Below are positions 47,922-59,476 of a stretch of 64,000 bases of DNA, in pieces (positions within the stretch are counted from its first letter, which is position 1; each line of letters starts with the position of its first letter). Source of the DNA: Gonapodya sp. JEL0774 (Eukaryota > Monoblepharomycota > Monoblepharidomycetes > Monoblepharidales > Gonapodyaceae); the NCBI GenBank assembly GCA_027604505.1, contig JADIIX010000029.1:62001-126000 (forward strand). Direction: 5' to 3'. The notes under the pieces were generated by a model. It was not told the origin of the DNA, searched no databases, and saw only the letters and a list, made by a program, of their open reading frames with translations. The position numbers and the translations under genes are program-made.

Positions 47922-49924
47922 ATGGTTCTCAAAAAGATTCGCCTGGAGTATTGGGAGGGTTGGTTGAACTTGGACAATTGACTGGATTTGATGGGCAGGG
48001 ATTTCATGTTCCTATCCGCATCCTTTCGGTCATTTCTAAAACGCTCCATTGCAGGGATCAAAATCTTAGTACTACGGAGCGAGAACTTCCCGACAAAGTA
48101 CGACGAGTTCGTCTTTATCATTTGCAGCAAGATACCTGCTGTTCGCGCAGCTGCGGAGCGGCATCTTATCAGGCTCCGGTTCCAGGACCCAGAGGAACCA
48201 ATCCGCCTTATTGACATTGACGATGATGATGACTTGCATCTGCTGTTCGAAACGTCAGAAACATCCGTGGTAGTGGTCGAATTCGAAGAGGTAGGATTGT
48301 ATTTGGCTGTTTGTCCCGGTGTTTCTTCGTGCTGAATGTGTGAACCCCATCCCAGGCCACCAATGAGACGCGAAATCTGTTATGGTCAAGGACGCGCTAT
48401 GAATCATTTCGTGACTTCGCTGACGCGAATCAATCGGAAAGAGGAAGGGACCGAGCACAACGTAGTGTCGCACCAGCCGCTGAACTCGTATTCCCTCTAG
48501 ACTTGGCGAAGACACAAGTACTACAACGAAGCAGCGGTCTCCCACCCGTGTAAGCTATGCATCTCAGTGCTTCTGGGCTAACCTTGGCATTACTGATTTG
48601 CACTGGTAAAAGTTTGACGATACCGACTGGCGGCCAACTTTCCGATGCCAACCGTTCCTTCCGAGCACGTACTCCAGAACGCAACCAGTCCCCCCTGCAT
48701 TCTTCTGGCCGGAATCAGTCGCCGATGCGCATTCGGGATCGGAACAATTCACCCCTCAGAACACCGGATCTCAACACCTCACAACCCCTCAATCATTCCC
48801 CCCTACGTACTCAGGAAGTAACCCACTCACGGTCTCTGTCGATGCTTTCTGATTCTACGCTGGCCGACCGCCAACTAGCAACATTCGAGCGACAGAGTAC
48901 CGCCAACGTCACGAAGGATCAACGTATCACTGGACGTACGGGAACAGACACCTCTTCCATAGAAAAGCACTCACCTAAGAGTTCGTCGATTGACCGGCGC
49001 TCTCCTCCGGGAAGCATTTCTGAGAGCCAGGCTTTGATTGTGATGTTTCATGGGAGGGAATTCACTTTTCCTCTTGAATGGCGGACTTCGGGACTTTGCC
49101 CGAAAACTGAGCTGATGGGTGTCATTGGCAAATCACAATGGACGGGTCAGCAAGCGTGGGGGTACAAGCAGGTGAAGTGATCGCGCATAAAACATCATAT
49201 GCTGAATGAATTCTTGATCCTCATCGAAGTTCTCTTCCACAATCTGCAGCTGAATTGTAACAGTGATAACATGTCAATAACGTACGGGGTTCGATTCAGT
49301 ACCCTTCGCGAGAAACTGAAGAACGAAACTGAATACATATTCGTGAGTTCGCCAACCGAGAGTATTTGTGGCCATGTTCAATTTCTAACCCCCCCCTATT
49401 TGACTGTATACCCTTAGACCATGATGTTCGACAGTCGCCCCATTTTCCGCGCCGCTGCAGAAAAATACCCGCCAAAATTGGATGGGCTGACTGCCCACGA
49501 TTTTACCATGGCATTCGTCAACACTTTATCTGAAGTTCGCGAGATCGTCAACAGTGAGGATACTGTGGAGATCACGACAGATTGGGCATGCATTCCACCT
49601 CCCGTTGAAGCTTTTGTGGAAAATCCACATGCAGGTGGAAAATACCACTGTCTCTACATCATAAAGGACAGTCGGAACCGTCTTTTATCAGACAGTGCGC
49701 GAACCCGACTGCAAATGTGGCTCAAAATGGAGATGGGCTCTGGCCTCTGGTGTGAGTTCTTTATCCCTCAAATGACTCTGTTACCATGACGGGCTTGTAA
49801 TTTAGTTTGCGCCATGGTTTTAGCGACCCCATCGCTGAGGAAAGGAATCGATCCAACATCTGCGGGAAAGACCAACAACAAAACTCCACCTATGAACTTT
49901 GACAACATCTCATATTTTGTTTGA
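47922..49924 (+). CDS. Paralogue D of the PB1 / SWGYK / FDSRP family
   Basis: Exon 1 (47922-47958) encodes MVLKKIRLEYWEG. Exon 2 (48055-48290, 236 bp, one codon longer than in C) ends with IDIDDDDDLHLLFETSETS and EFEE. Exon 3 starts at 48356 with ATNETRNLLW. After an intron near 48551-48612 the linker carries repeats of the form NQSPL/NNSPL/NHSPLRT. REFTFPLEW and VIGKSQWTGQQAWGYKQ end at 49171. MSITYGVRFSTLREKLK and ETEYIF follow. Then TMMFDSRPIFRAA, TDWACIPPPVEAF, AGGKYHCLYIIKDSR and WLKMEMGSGLW. The proposed last exon reads FCAMVLATPSLRKG and stops at 49924; that end is less certain than in the other members. Sister of C by sequence and tandem position. Confidence 0.82.
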
Positions 49925-50144
49925 CCTTCTGCCTAGAGTAGATGATTGACGCGCTCCCATAATTCTTCCGAAATTGCGTGCATTCTGAATTTTGTGCACA
50001 GGGGTCGTGCCAGGAATACGTCTTAGAGGTTTTCGTCACTTCTTTTTCAACTCCATATCTTTACAAAATTTATTTACAAGGCAGATCTGGTGCTCTGAGC
50101 ACATTAGCGTGACGTAATTAGCCAATCTCCGTAAGAGAGTCTTA

Positions 50145-53100
50145 TCATAACGCGCCGGCATTCCACCGAGCTCCTTCCACTCGGACCTGGACACTCTGTC
50201 TATGGCGAGCGTTCTTCAGGTGTGTTTCAAAATTTCCCAACGTATTCGCAGGGCCAGTCATGTACAACCGGCCAGGGCAATCTTCACACATCATGCGAAC
50301 CTCTTTCGCGTCCAAAACTACGCCCACCCGGAATGTGACACCACGACTCTTTGCCTCTGGGGCAAGGACGAGCTCAAATCGGTCATCCGGATACTCAGAC
50401 CGGATTCTGTGCCTCGCAGCACTTGCCCAATTAGGGAGGTTAGAATCCGGGATAACATCGCTGGGGTCGAACGAAAAGGGTTGGGGAGGGGGCTTCGGAA
50501 CTGCTCGTGACGATGCATTTTGTGCTGGGGTGAGTGGACGTGGTATTGGAGGTAGGAAAGTACCGGATATCTCCGTGTGATCTTGCACTGAACTAGGATC
50601 GAAGTCAATCGAACGACTAATGGTGGCGACGAGTTGCTGGTCAACAGCTGAGTATACGTGCACGAATATGGCCTTTGAATTTGGGCTCCCGCAATGTGGT
50701 TCCAGTGATGTCTGCACTCACAACATGCTCGGCACCAAATCCTCGAATCCAGTGTTCCATCCGTCTTCCACTTCTTCAGACCGTCGATTACAACAATCCC
50801 ACAGTCAGGGCAAGCAATTGCAGGGATGGACGTCGACGCTAAAGTGAAGACGATGCGTTTTCTGGGTCGAGGATCGACCATTAATCACAAAAGTCACGCT
50901 ACTTACTTTTAATGTCCCTTCCATAACCCAAAACCACCATCTCTCCTTCAGCATTGTATCCAAATCCTTGGGGTGCCACTGCCCGTCTTTGCCGCCCCAG
51001 CTGACTACTGCCACTTGCGGCCGCCCCGCCTACACCGGGGTGTCCTCCACCAAATGGTGTCCTGCTAGTTTTAATGGGTTCTCGATCCGGTAAAGCCACT
51101 CCTCGACGCATTCTTCCAATGGCGCGAACGCGACGTCGTTTAGCTTCCCGTTCAGCAGTCCTATCCTTCGGTAACTCAAGCAGTTCATCCCCATTCGTAC
51201 ACCTCTCAAGTTTGGGTCCCCATACGTCCACCATGCTAGGATCTCTTCGGGCGCCCAGTTTTCGTAAGGGAACAGGTGGCAGAATGGCTTCCAGAATTTC
51301 GTCGTCCTCAGGCAGAAGCGAACCATCGGGAGGGAGACCCAAGAGAACCAAAGTTTTCAAGTATGCATAGGATTGCTCGCGGATTTGATGTGCGATTGCC
51401 GTTCTGTTGTAACAATACAAAATCGTAATGAGTAAAGACCGAAGTGCTCTTCCCAATCATATCCAGCAATGAAGCACCACAAAATGCCTCAAGATTACCA
51501 CGGTAAAGACAAGAAACAGTGAGAATACTCACGCGAAGTCTGCACCCAAACCCAGTTCCCTCGCAGTTACTTCAGCAAACGATTCAGGGCTCCCATGCGC
51601 AGAGGTGACGTCCCACTCAATGTGATCCGTCAGTGTCAGATTGCCAATCGTCACGTTAATCTGTGCGAGAGGAAATATCCGAGGTTTTCTGGTAAGCAAA
51701 AAACCACAAGATAATCCAGCCCTGGCAGTTCAATGTATCACCTGCACCCCAACAACCATTCCGTACCCTTCCACTTCCGCCACATGCTCCTTAAAAGTGT
51801 CTTCATCCAGATTTTCCACGCCACCTGAGTCAAGGGTCAGCAACGAATCACGTGACAAGGCAGCAGAGTGCATCCGAAAGCTGGAAATTTGACCATATTG
51901 ATAAAGTCAGCTGACGTAGGGGGCATGGCATAAATTGACACTCACTCTTCCACCTGTTCCGCAACTTGTCTAGCCACCTCCGCTACTGCTGCCCTTGTGT
52001 CTGGTACATTCAAGTCTTCACAGAGCTGTTGTGCAAACAACTCAGGCGTAACGACGGTATCTTCCACATGACAGCACCCAATGTGTCAGTCCATAAATCT
52101 GATACCTGCTGGTATCCCATTCGCCGAAACAGCTGAAAACTCACCATTTAAGTTCCATGCAAGAACATCCCGTACTCTAGCCCCGGCTTGTGTCTCCACC
52201 TCTATTCGCACAGGTACCACCAACGCTGTCTCGTTTTGCACCTCCCCTCTTCCCATCGCCTTCCAAAGTTTCCCTGTTCGTTCACGCCTTGCGAGGCCCA
52301 AGGGACCTGACCAACGACCTGAACGTCCATCCGTGGCGATACGAAAGACATCACCCCTGGCATCAGCCGCTCGTGCCTGGGCATTTGATGAGTTCCGATT
52401 CCACATCTCGGTCGCTCCCTTTACAATATCCAATCGGCGTTTCCGTTTCATGTCCTCCTCCGCTGTCGCTTGGTTGTGCTTCGCAATTTGAGAGGATACA
52501 CTCTGGGTATGATCGATGGATAATTGGGATATAGTGGTATAGTGACGCTCCCGGGCGACGTATGAGGTAACAGAGCGATCGGAGAGGGCGTTCGGTCTTC
52601 GGGCCGGTGGTGGAGTAGTGGAAGGTGGCGGGACCTCCATTGCAGATTCCAATGAACGTGCAGAAATCAATGCCTCTTTAGCCGCGTCATCTGAATCGGT
52701 GGTAGAATCTTGCGGTTCCAGAACTTGTATGTTATTGGCACTTTCGAACGATTCCGAACCCATGAGGAGCGCCATAAATGACTGCGACTGAGCTTCCATG
52801 TCCCAATCACTTGCACTCATTGGGGCTGATGACGCTACGGAATGGGGTGACTCGGGCACCACATTGTCCTCATAACTCGTATTACCGAGAATGTCGGCAT
52901 CCACGTCGAATGGGGCAGCGAGGTCATCGGATGGTAGAGCAGGGGATGACGGTTGCTTGGAGGAGCTGAGAAAAGACGTGGAGTTCGGCGAGGAAGAGGA
53001 GATTAAATTAGAAGGAGATGGTGTCGACACTGGCAATTGTGTGGGTGGGAAGAGGGCCAACAACGGGTTAGACTCCGCGGACAAGTTCTGCAGGTGAGCC

Positions 53101-54344
53101 ACTGATGAAGTAAGTCCCTGTGCCATAGAAGTATTACTCGATATGAGCGGGCTGTGCGGGGGCAGAGATGAGGTGGTAGTCAGGAATGGAGTATCCCAGA
53201 AGGAGGAGGGACTGGTAGTTGCTCCACCAGCAGTTGTGGTTACACTCATTCCATCTCGCTGAGTGGAAGAAACTTTAACAGACGGCTGCAGTGAAGCAGT
53301 GGCTCCACCACTTCCAATGTAGGTCGAACTGACACCATTGCTGCCATTAGCGGAGTTGGATCCTACGGAAGACGGCGGATTGCGTATGCCCGTCATCAAT
53401 GTCTGCAGCTGCCTGGCCTGGATGGAAGAGAGAGTGCCAAAAAAATCGTTTGTCGCGGAATTTTGAGTGGTTGCAAACGACTGGAACGATGAAGTGTCAG
53501 TGGTGTCACTCGGATTGGAATTGGCCGGAGGAGATCCGGCGAGACTGTGAATCATAGGGGAGCCAACAGAGGAGCGAGGTGTACCAGAGGGTATTGAAAG
53601 CGGTGTTGTCGGACCCCCGTCCACGGATGCTGCGGTGGAGGTCCGAGAAAGATTGTGGCCGGATGTGACTGGCAATTGGAACTGGCTCTGTTGCGAGTGG
53701 TACTGCTGCTGTGACCGCGCCAATTGCGTTAGAAGAGCATTCTGGATGTTAGCTGGAGTGGATGAGATTGATGTGGCACTGGAGTTTGAAGGTGCACGAT
53801 GGTGAATGTTCGACTGGTTTTGGAGGTGCTGCAGTTGTTGGCTCAGAAGCTGGTTTTGTATCTGCTGTGCACTCAGTTGCTGGTGATTTTGCTGATTTTG
53901 GAGAGCTTGAAGAAGCTGACTGTTCTGTTGGGTACTTTGTTGCTGTTGAATGAACCCCGCGATAGCATCCGCGCTCAAACCCGCTCCCACTCCCGGACCA
54001 ATTCCAGATAGAAAACTGCTGTTTGCTGACCCTACTGCCTGATTTTGCCCGCCACCACCTCCTGTCCAGCCGTTGAATGTGGTTGAGAGCCCGAATGATT
54101 CAGCGGCGTTCCCGCCAATGTCTTGCTGATTCTGTTGCTGTTGCTGAATGTGCTGTTGAAGCTGCCGCCGCTGTCCAAGCATCGCCAGAAGTGTCTGCGC
54201 ATTCAGTCCGCTTAGACTATTGGGAACTGCTCCACCAGCTGGACCACCGAAGCCGTTTGCCGAGCCAGTCCTGGTACCCGAATGATTTGGCTGCTGTCCT
54301 TGTTGCGCGCCTTGAAACCCTTGTTGCCGTGAGTCGGGCATCAT
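50145..54344 (-). CDS. snf5: SNF5/SMARCB1 subunit of SWI/SNF-type chromatin remodelling complex
   Basis: SNF5 is a core subunit of SWI/SNF and RSC remodellers and contacts the nucleosome. The start MMPDSRQQ (54342-54344) opens a long Gln/Asn/Ser-rich region with coiled Q tracts (near 53720-54170), as in yeast Snf5. TATAEEDMKRKRR-like basic sequence precedes the paired SNF5 repeats. Repeat 1 reads VVPVRIEVETQAGARVRDVL, AWNLN, then VVTPELFAQQLCEDLNVP after an intron. Repeat 2 reads INVTIGNLTLTDHIEWDV, SPESFAEVTARELGLGADFA and AIAHQIREQSYAYLKTLVLL. A Lys/Arg-rich tail follows, then an unusual C-terminal extension with CPDCGIVVIDGLKKWKTDG...CRAC and CEDCPGRLYMTGP...HLKNARHR, both zinc-finger-like, ending at 50145. 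Six or more introns. The gene sits inside the B-F paralogue cluster but shows no sequence relation to it. Confidence 0.9.
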
Positions 54345-54806
54345 AAAGTGATATGCGATTCAGCTTGGGACACATCTCATGTCAGTTTTGGGAAGAGTGC
54401 AACGTCACCCATCCACCAGAGTCCAAACCCTTCGCCAACTATACGGTGAGCTCTACCATGTAACGATACTAATTTGCGACGTTTTTCTAATATCAGGCAC
54501 GTTCACCTCCCTCGCCCACTCTCCTCCCCCACCAACACACACTCCAAGCCATTTTTCTTTTATGTAACATGATGAAACATAATATTGGTTCACAGCATAA
54601 ATCCACAAACGAAAATGCATCCTCTATGAATAATATCCCTCAATGAGTATGTAGGAGCATCCCAAATGAACGTGCATGCTTCGTACATGTCCTGCAAATA
54701 GGTCAGAGGTTCCTTCCCGCTTCTTTACGCCTTCAGACATCAAATCGCGGTGACCAGCAATGGCCGATGCACCGGAACTATGAACAACTTCCCAAAGGGT
54801 CCACAG
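54345..54806. other. Intergenic
   Basis: This is the SNF5 upstream region and the 3' end of paralogue E, both on the minus strand. It is AT-rich and no gene is visible. Confidence 0.5.
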
Positions 54807-57404
54807 TCACCTGTTCACACGTTCCTGTGCCCTTTCTGTGTCACTGCCCCTTGAGCTGCGCGTATGATCAGACCTCCAGCCACCTTTACCATTGTCACCA
54901 GCCAACAAAGCCGAGACCAGCTCAGTCATGCTTTTCCTCCGAGCCCTCGTCGAGCTATCGGTCACCTTCGATGGGTTACCCGGTCCGTCTGGCAAAGGGC
55001 CACTGTCTGCGAGGGACTCTTTCGATTTCCCCTCCCGCTCTTCAAAAACAAATCCTAATCCTGGTGAAATAGCACTAAGGGGGCGCTGCAAACGATAACC
55101 AGGAGCAGAAGCCCTGGACCGAGACCGAGATCGAGAACCGGGGCGAGATGGGGAATTTTGGCGCGATATCCTGGGAGACGCAGCACCAGGGGCTGAATTT
55201 TTGGCAGTTTGGAGTCGCCAGACGGTGCGTAAAAGTTGTCAGCGCACGAAAAGTACCCGATCATCCAGCACATGTTGTACTCACGACCCCACTCGCTACC
55301 CACTTCCATCCTTGCTCCTAGCCATATTATCACCCTTTTCAAACACTCTTCACTGACCGTGCTGCCTCTAGACTTGACCACGTGGAGGGCTGCGTATTCG
55401 ACAGGGGACCCGCCCTGCGTCTTCGGCTCGGAAGACACCAAGTCAGATGGCGGTGCGACATACGCCCAATCTGTACCTTCAGGTGAAGTACCGGAGATCG
55501 GATCCAAAAGATTGGTCCGGAAGTCGTGGAAGTGAAGACGTTCAAGTTTGATGGGTAGGCGAGGGATGGACGCTTGGAAAAGGTTGATGTTGTCAAACAA
55601 AATGGTCTGCAAAGAATATAAAATGCTCGGTTGAGCTCTTCTGAATTGACACCAGGAGAGAAGAACCTACAAATGTATAAAGTGTGAATTGAGTTTGAGA
55701 CTTTTGACGGACACTACTGTAACGCGGAACATATGTTACAGAAAGCTCTGTTGCATCAGGTTTGAGCTTGTGGAGAAGAAGAGCATATTAAGTCGAAGCG
55801 GAAAATCTTTTTCTATGAGATTAACGCGATCCGAGACTACACTTAAACTCACCTGCTTATAACCCCATGATCTCTGCGTCCCCCACCCTTCGTCACCTAG
55901 CACTCCCATCAAATCCGCCGTCTGAGGTGCAGATGAAAGGTGCCACGGAAGGACGAAACTACGTAAGCTTCCATTGGCATCTCTCACTTCCACCTTCGTC
56001 AGTGGCTCGCCCAAAGATTTTGAGAGTGAGCTCGATGTGGACCGTCTGAGCTCGGAGCTTGGCAAAGGGGAAAGTGGTGGGGTGCTGTGGACCGACGACG
56101 CGAGATCATGATCAGCCGCAGATGTCACGACGGAGCGGACAGAGCGAGTAGCTAATGTGGTCGAGCCGACGGAGAAACGAGTTGATGGGGCAGATGTGGA
56201 GCGAGATAGAGAGTTTGACGATGAGGATGAGTCGGCATCTGTAAGAGTCTGGAGAGGAGATACTGAGTAAACTTGAATACGGAGACCAAACTTGTGTCGG
56301 CATGTCGTTGGGAACCTCACATTTGATACCGCAGTAAGCGACCCAGAGTTGGTGTTTGTTGTAATAAGAGGTCGGTTGATAATGCCAGTGGAAACAGTCT
56401 TCTTAATCGACCCTTTTGCCTGTGGAGGAACTGCGGAGGTTTGAAATCTCTCCGCGTCGCTTTCTCTGTCCGTCATCATGGAAGAACTAATGCTATTATT
56501 CGGTGGCCCTGTTGAATTGCTCCCATGCTGATCTCGGAGAGAAACAAGACCAAAAGTACGAGAATGAGTCCGAGGTGGAGGTTCGGTAAGTACTGGTGTG
56601 CTCGGAGGTGTATGAGATTGCCGCGCCGTCTGTCCCCTGTCTTTGTATTCTATTGTCGAATTGCGGCTGGTGGGGTTGCTCTGTATTCCCAACGCCGCGT
56701 TCCCGGAAGAAGACCGATGGTGGCGATTCGATAGACCTGCTAAGAAGTATTTTTCGTCCAGCGTCAAAAGCTCGGCTGATGGAGGTCTGCTGGTGCGAGA
56801 TTCAGGCAGGGTTAGGGAATGTGAACTGAAGCGCCCATTCAACATGATTCGCTCGACCGCGGAAGGAACATGACTCGAGAGACCTTCCCAATCCGAAGGG
56901 CTCGAATAAGGCAAAGGTGTAGAGCTCGCTGAAGATGAGCCTCTGACACGATTCAACTTGTCGTGCGTCCAGAGCTTGTGTTGATTCTCGATTGTCACCT
57001 TCCGAGGCATATCACAATTCAATAAGCAAAATTGCACCATAAAGCAGCAAATTCGCACGGATAGAACGTTTCCATTAGACGGAATCACCTTCAACCTCGC
57101 AGAACACTAAGAAAAGTGCTCGTACCTCCCTAAGATCGACGAACACCACACATGTTTCTGCATTCGAAGAATACATAGCTCTCAGATCCTCGTCATCCGT
57201 CATCTCTAGCACTGTATGTCCATCACTAGCCAGATACTTGAGCACGAGAACGTATTGCAGAGCGGCATTCTCGATAACTTCCACTTTCGAGCAAAGAAGG
57301 ACGACGAACTCGTCCAGGGTGGCTGGATAGCCGCCTTCTTTTAGAAGAAGGTGCTTCACGCGATCCCAGTACTCAACGCGTAGTCTTTTGGGTCCCGCGG
57401 GCAT
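54807..57404 (-). CDS. Paralogue E of the PB1 / SWGYK / FDSRP family, with Arg/Ser-rich C-terminal extension
   Basis: The ATG at 57402-57404 starts MPAGPKRLRVEYW. The PB1-like domain is one exon (57404-57126), lacking the intron after EYWxx, as in B. Its acidic half is LEMTDDEDLRAMYSS. Exon 2 starts VTIENQHKLWTHDKL and is a Ser/Thr-rich linker. NGSLRSFVLPWHL and GVLGDEGWGTQRSWGYKQ follow, then LSVTYVPRYSSVRQKS ending LYTF. The next exon has TILFDNINLFQASI, TDWAYVAPPSDLV and YAALHVVKSRGS, ending GSEWG. Splicing at GTGAGT (like the other members) joins an open frame of about 135 residues with SPSRPGSRSRSRSRAS and FEEREGKSKESLADS, ending at 54807. Unspliced reading would instead give a hydrophobic tail ending at 55055, which I think is an artefact. 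Most divergent member. Confidence 0.78.
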
Positions 57405-57630
57405 GTCTCGAATCGAGCGGGTTACATAAAATGAGGGATACCGCTATGGAACTCCACAAGCAACAACAAAGTCCGCGGACTCTCCTTGCACGTCTTTCCA
57501 ACAAACCATCATCTCATTAGTGTGGCGGTTGCATTCAACCACTTTACCATTGTTCTACCAAAGGAACGAACCGAGATTAATATTGTGATCATCATCATAA
57601 AGAATTATGTGTGTATGTGCTCTCCTACAC

Positions 57631-59476
57631 TCAAGCGCCCATTAATCGGAGTTCGGATTGCGCAATAGTGTCGGCGGCATCGCCGTTCCTTCCTCGCTGG
57701 AGCATTTGGGTGGCTGCCCAATGGAACATAAACAAATAAGTAGTGCACACGATAAGGCGATGAACCTCGCAAAATACGAACCCCAACTGCCCGCGATCAT
57801 TTGTCCCTTCAACCAACTTTGCATCCTCGTCCTTGTGGACTCGCTCATGTCCCTACTGGAGTCCTTGACAACAAACAGAACGTGGTACTCGCCACCCAAC
57901 TTCGAGTTGTCCGATACAAAGGCTACTGGAGGTTGGATACAGGCCCATTCCGTAGATACCGAGGTGGATATGGGGTCCACTAGAAGCATGCGAAACTGTG
58001 CTGCGCTCAGAGCATCGAACTTGGGTTGGTAACGACTGACCGCTGCCGTAAAGAGAGGATGGCTATCGAACATGATCGTCTTCAACACCGAAATGAAGAG
58101 AAATCATGGACAGGAGAAGAGAGGGAAGTCTTGACAGTTTGCAATGAGAGGGATGGAACTACAGATAACAAGAACTCACAAAGACAAAGTGCGTGTCACC
58201 TCCAGATTTAGAACGAAGACTGAACTTTCGTGGAGCATACTGTATCGTCATAGTAGGCTCTTCATGCTTGATCTACTGAAGCCCGATGGTAGACAGTTCT
58301 GCAAGCCACAATGAGTTGAATAAATTACCTTTTTGTAGCCCCAAGACCTTTGAATTGCCCAATCAGGTCTCCCTAGAGGCCCCATAAGGTCTTCGGAAGT
58401 TGTCCTCTCCGCAACTTTCCACACAATCGGGAACTTGTACTCCCGGGCAGCAGCAACAACCACCAAAGTTTCGGACTTTGCCGCCTGCATGACATCGTGG
58501 GGCTGAGTCTGAGTGTGGTCCGATGTATAGTGCAAGGTCGTTTAAGACATTTCGTACACCCATTGCACGTGTTTGACTAAGACGTGTGACCCACCGCTCC
58601 GACTTCCTTGAGAAGGGGATTTGAGTGAGCTATATACGGGGGCGGCATTTGAGGCATTTGAGGCATCTGCGAGCGTGGATGGAACCCCCCCATGTCGGGC
58701 TGTGACAGGTGCTGGTGCTGATGACTGGGCGGCACAGCGGCTGCCGCGATAGGTGGAGCATTGACTTGATACGGATCGGAATAGTTGGAGGAATTGGAGC
58801 GGGAAATTGAAAGTGACTGCCTATGGTTGCTTGGCCACTGGTCCATGACGGGGGCAGCTGCGACGATGTTAGACCCAGACGACTGGCTCCGCCGTGAGGG
58901 GCTGTCGCGGGCACCTGGGGCAGCCGCAGACGCAGCAGCAGCCATTTCACGGGCATCGTCAAAGCGAGCTTTGTTCCAAAGGCGGTCGCGTGTTGCTTCG
59001 GTTACCTGGAAGGGTTTTAGGGGGAATATTAGCAAGACATAAAGAGGTGAAGATAAGTGCTCAAACCAATGTAAGCGGTTTGATCCGGGACACTCCGGAT
59101 GAAATTACACTTTTTTCGTATACGTACCTCCTCCAGTTCGATGTTGATGACATTTGTCTCACTGGATTCGTACATAACTGCGAGGTCATCATCGTCGTCC
59201 AGATGGACCGCCACCGACCCATCCTGATCCTTGTACTTAAGTCTAACCACATACTGCTCCGCCGCCGATGCGATAGGTGGCATTTTTGACGAAAGTAGGT
59301 AGAAGAACTCATCGTACGTCTGGGGAAGAGTCTCGCTTCGTAGGACCACAATTTTGACCCCTGGAAGCGGAGAAGGTCAGCCAATGCCCAGCTACGACAA
59401 CAATCTGTTTGAAAAGAAACGGGATTCTCTGATACGCACCTCCCCAGTACTCGATCCGAAGCTTCTTCAGGCCCAT
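57631..59476 (-). CDS. Paralogue F of the PB1 / SWGYK / FDSRP family
   Basis: Exon 1 (59476-59440) encodes MGLKKLRIEYWGG. Exon 2 (59360-59128, 233 bp) completes a clear PB1 domain: LPQTYDEFFYLLSSKMPP and YKDQDGSVAVHLDDDDDLAV, the best OPCA match of the six. Exon 3 starts at 59005 with VTEATRDRLWNKARFDDARE and is an Ala/Ser/Pro-rich linker. Then REYKFPIVW, GPLGRPDWAIQRSWGYKK, IQYAPRKFSLRSKSG and THFVF. The exon TIMFDSHPLFTAAV, STEWACIQPPVAF, GGEYHVLFVVKDSS and WLKGQMIAGSW ends at the shared donor. The last exon reads ATQMLQRGRNGDAADTIAQS and stops at 57631. Reading through that donor gives a hydrophobic tail, rejected because ATQML aligns with the spliced ASEMV of B. F lies 0.2 kb upstream of E and transcribes toward it; its sister is A, 40 kb away. 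Confidence 0.85.

Noticed and set aside
55055-55230. Hydrophobic C-terminal tail in paralogue E suggesting a tail anchor
   Set aside because: It appears only if the donor shared by all six paralogues is ignored. The spliced reading gives a long protein-like frame instead.
57700-57780. Hydrophobic C-terminal tail in paralogue F
   Set aside because: Splicing at the conserved position after the final W gives a tail (ATQML) that aligns with paralogue B, so the hydrophobic stretch is intronic.
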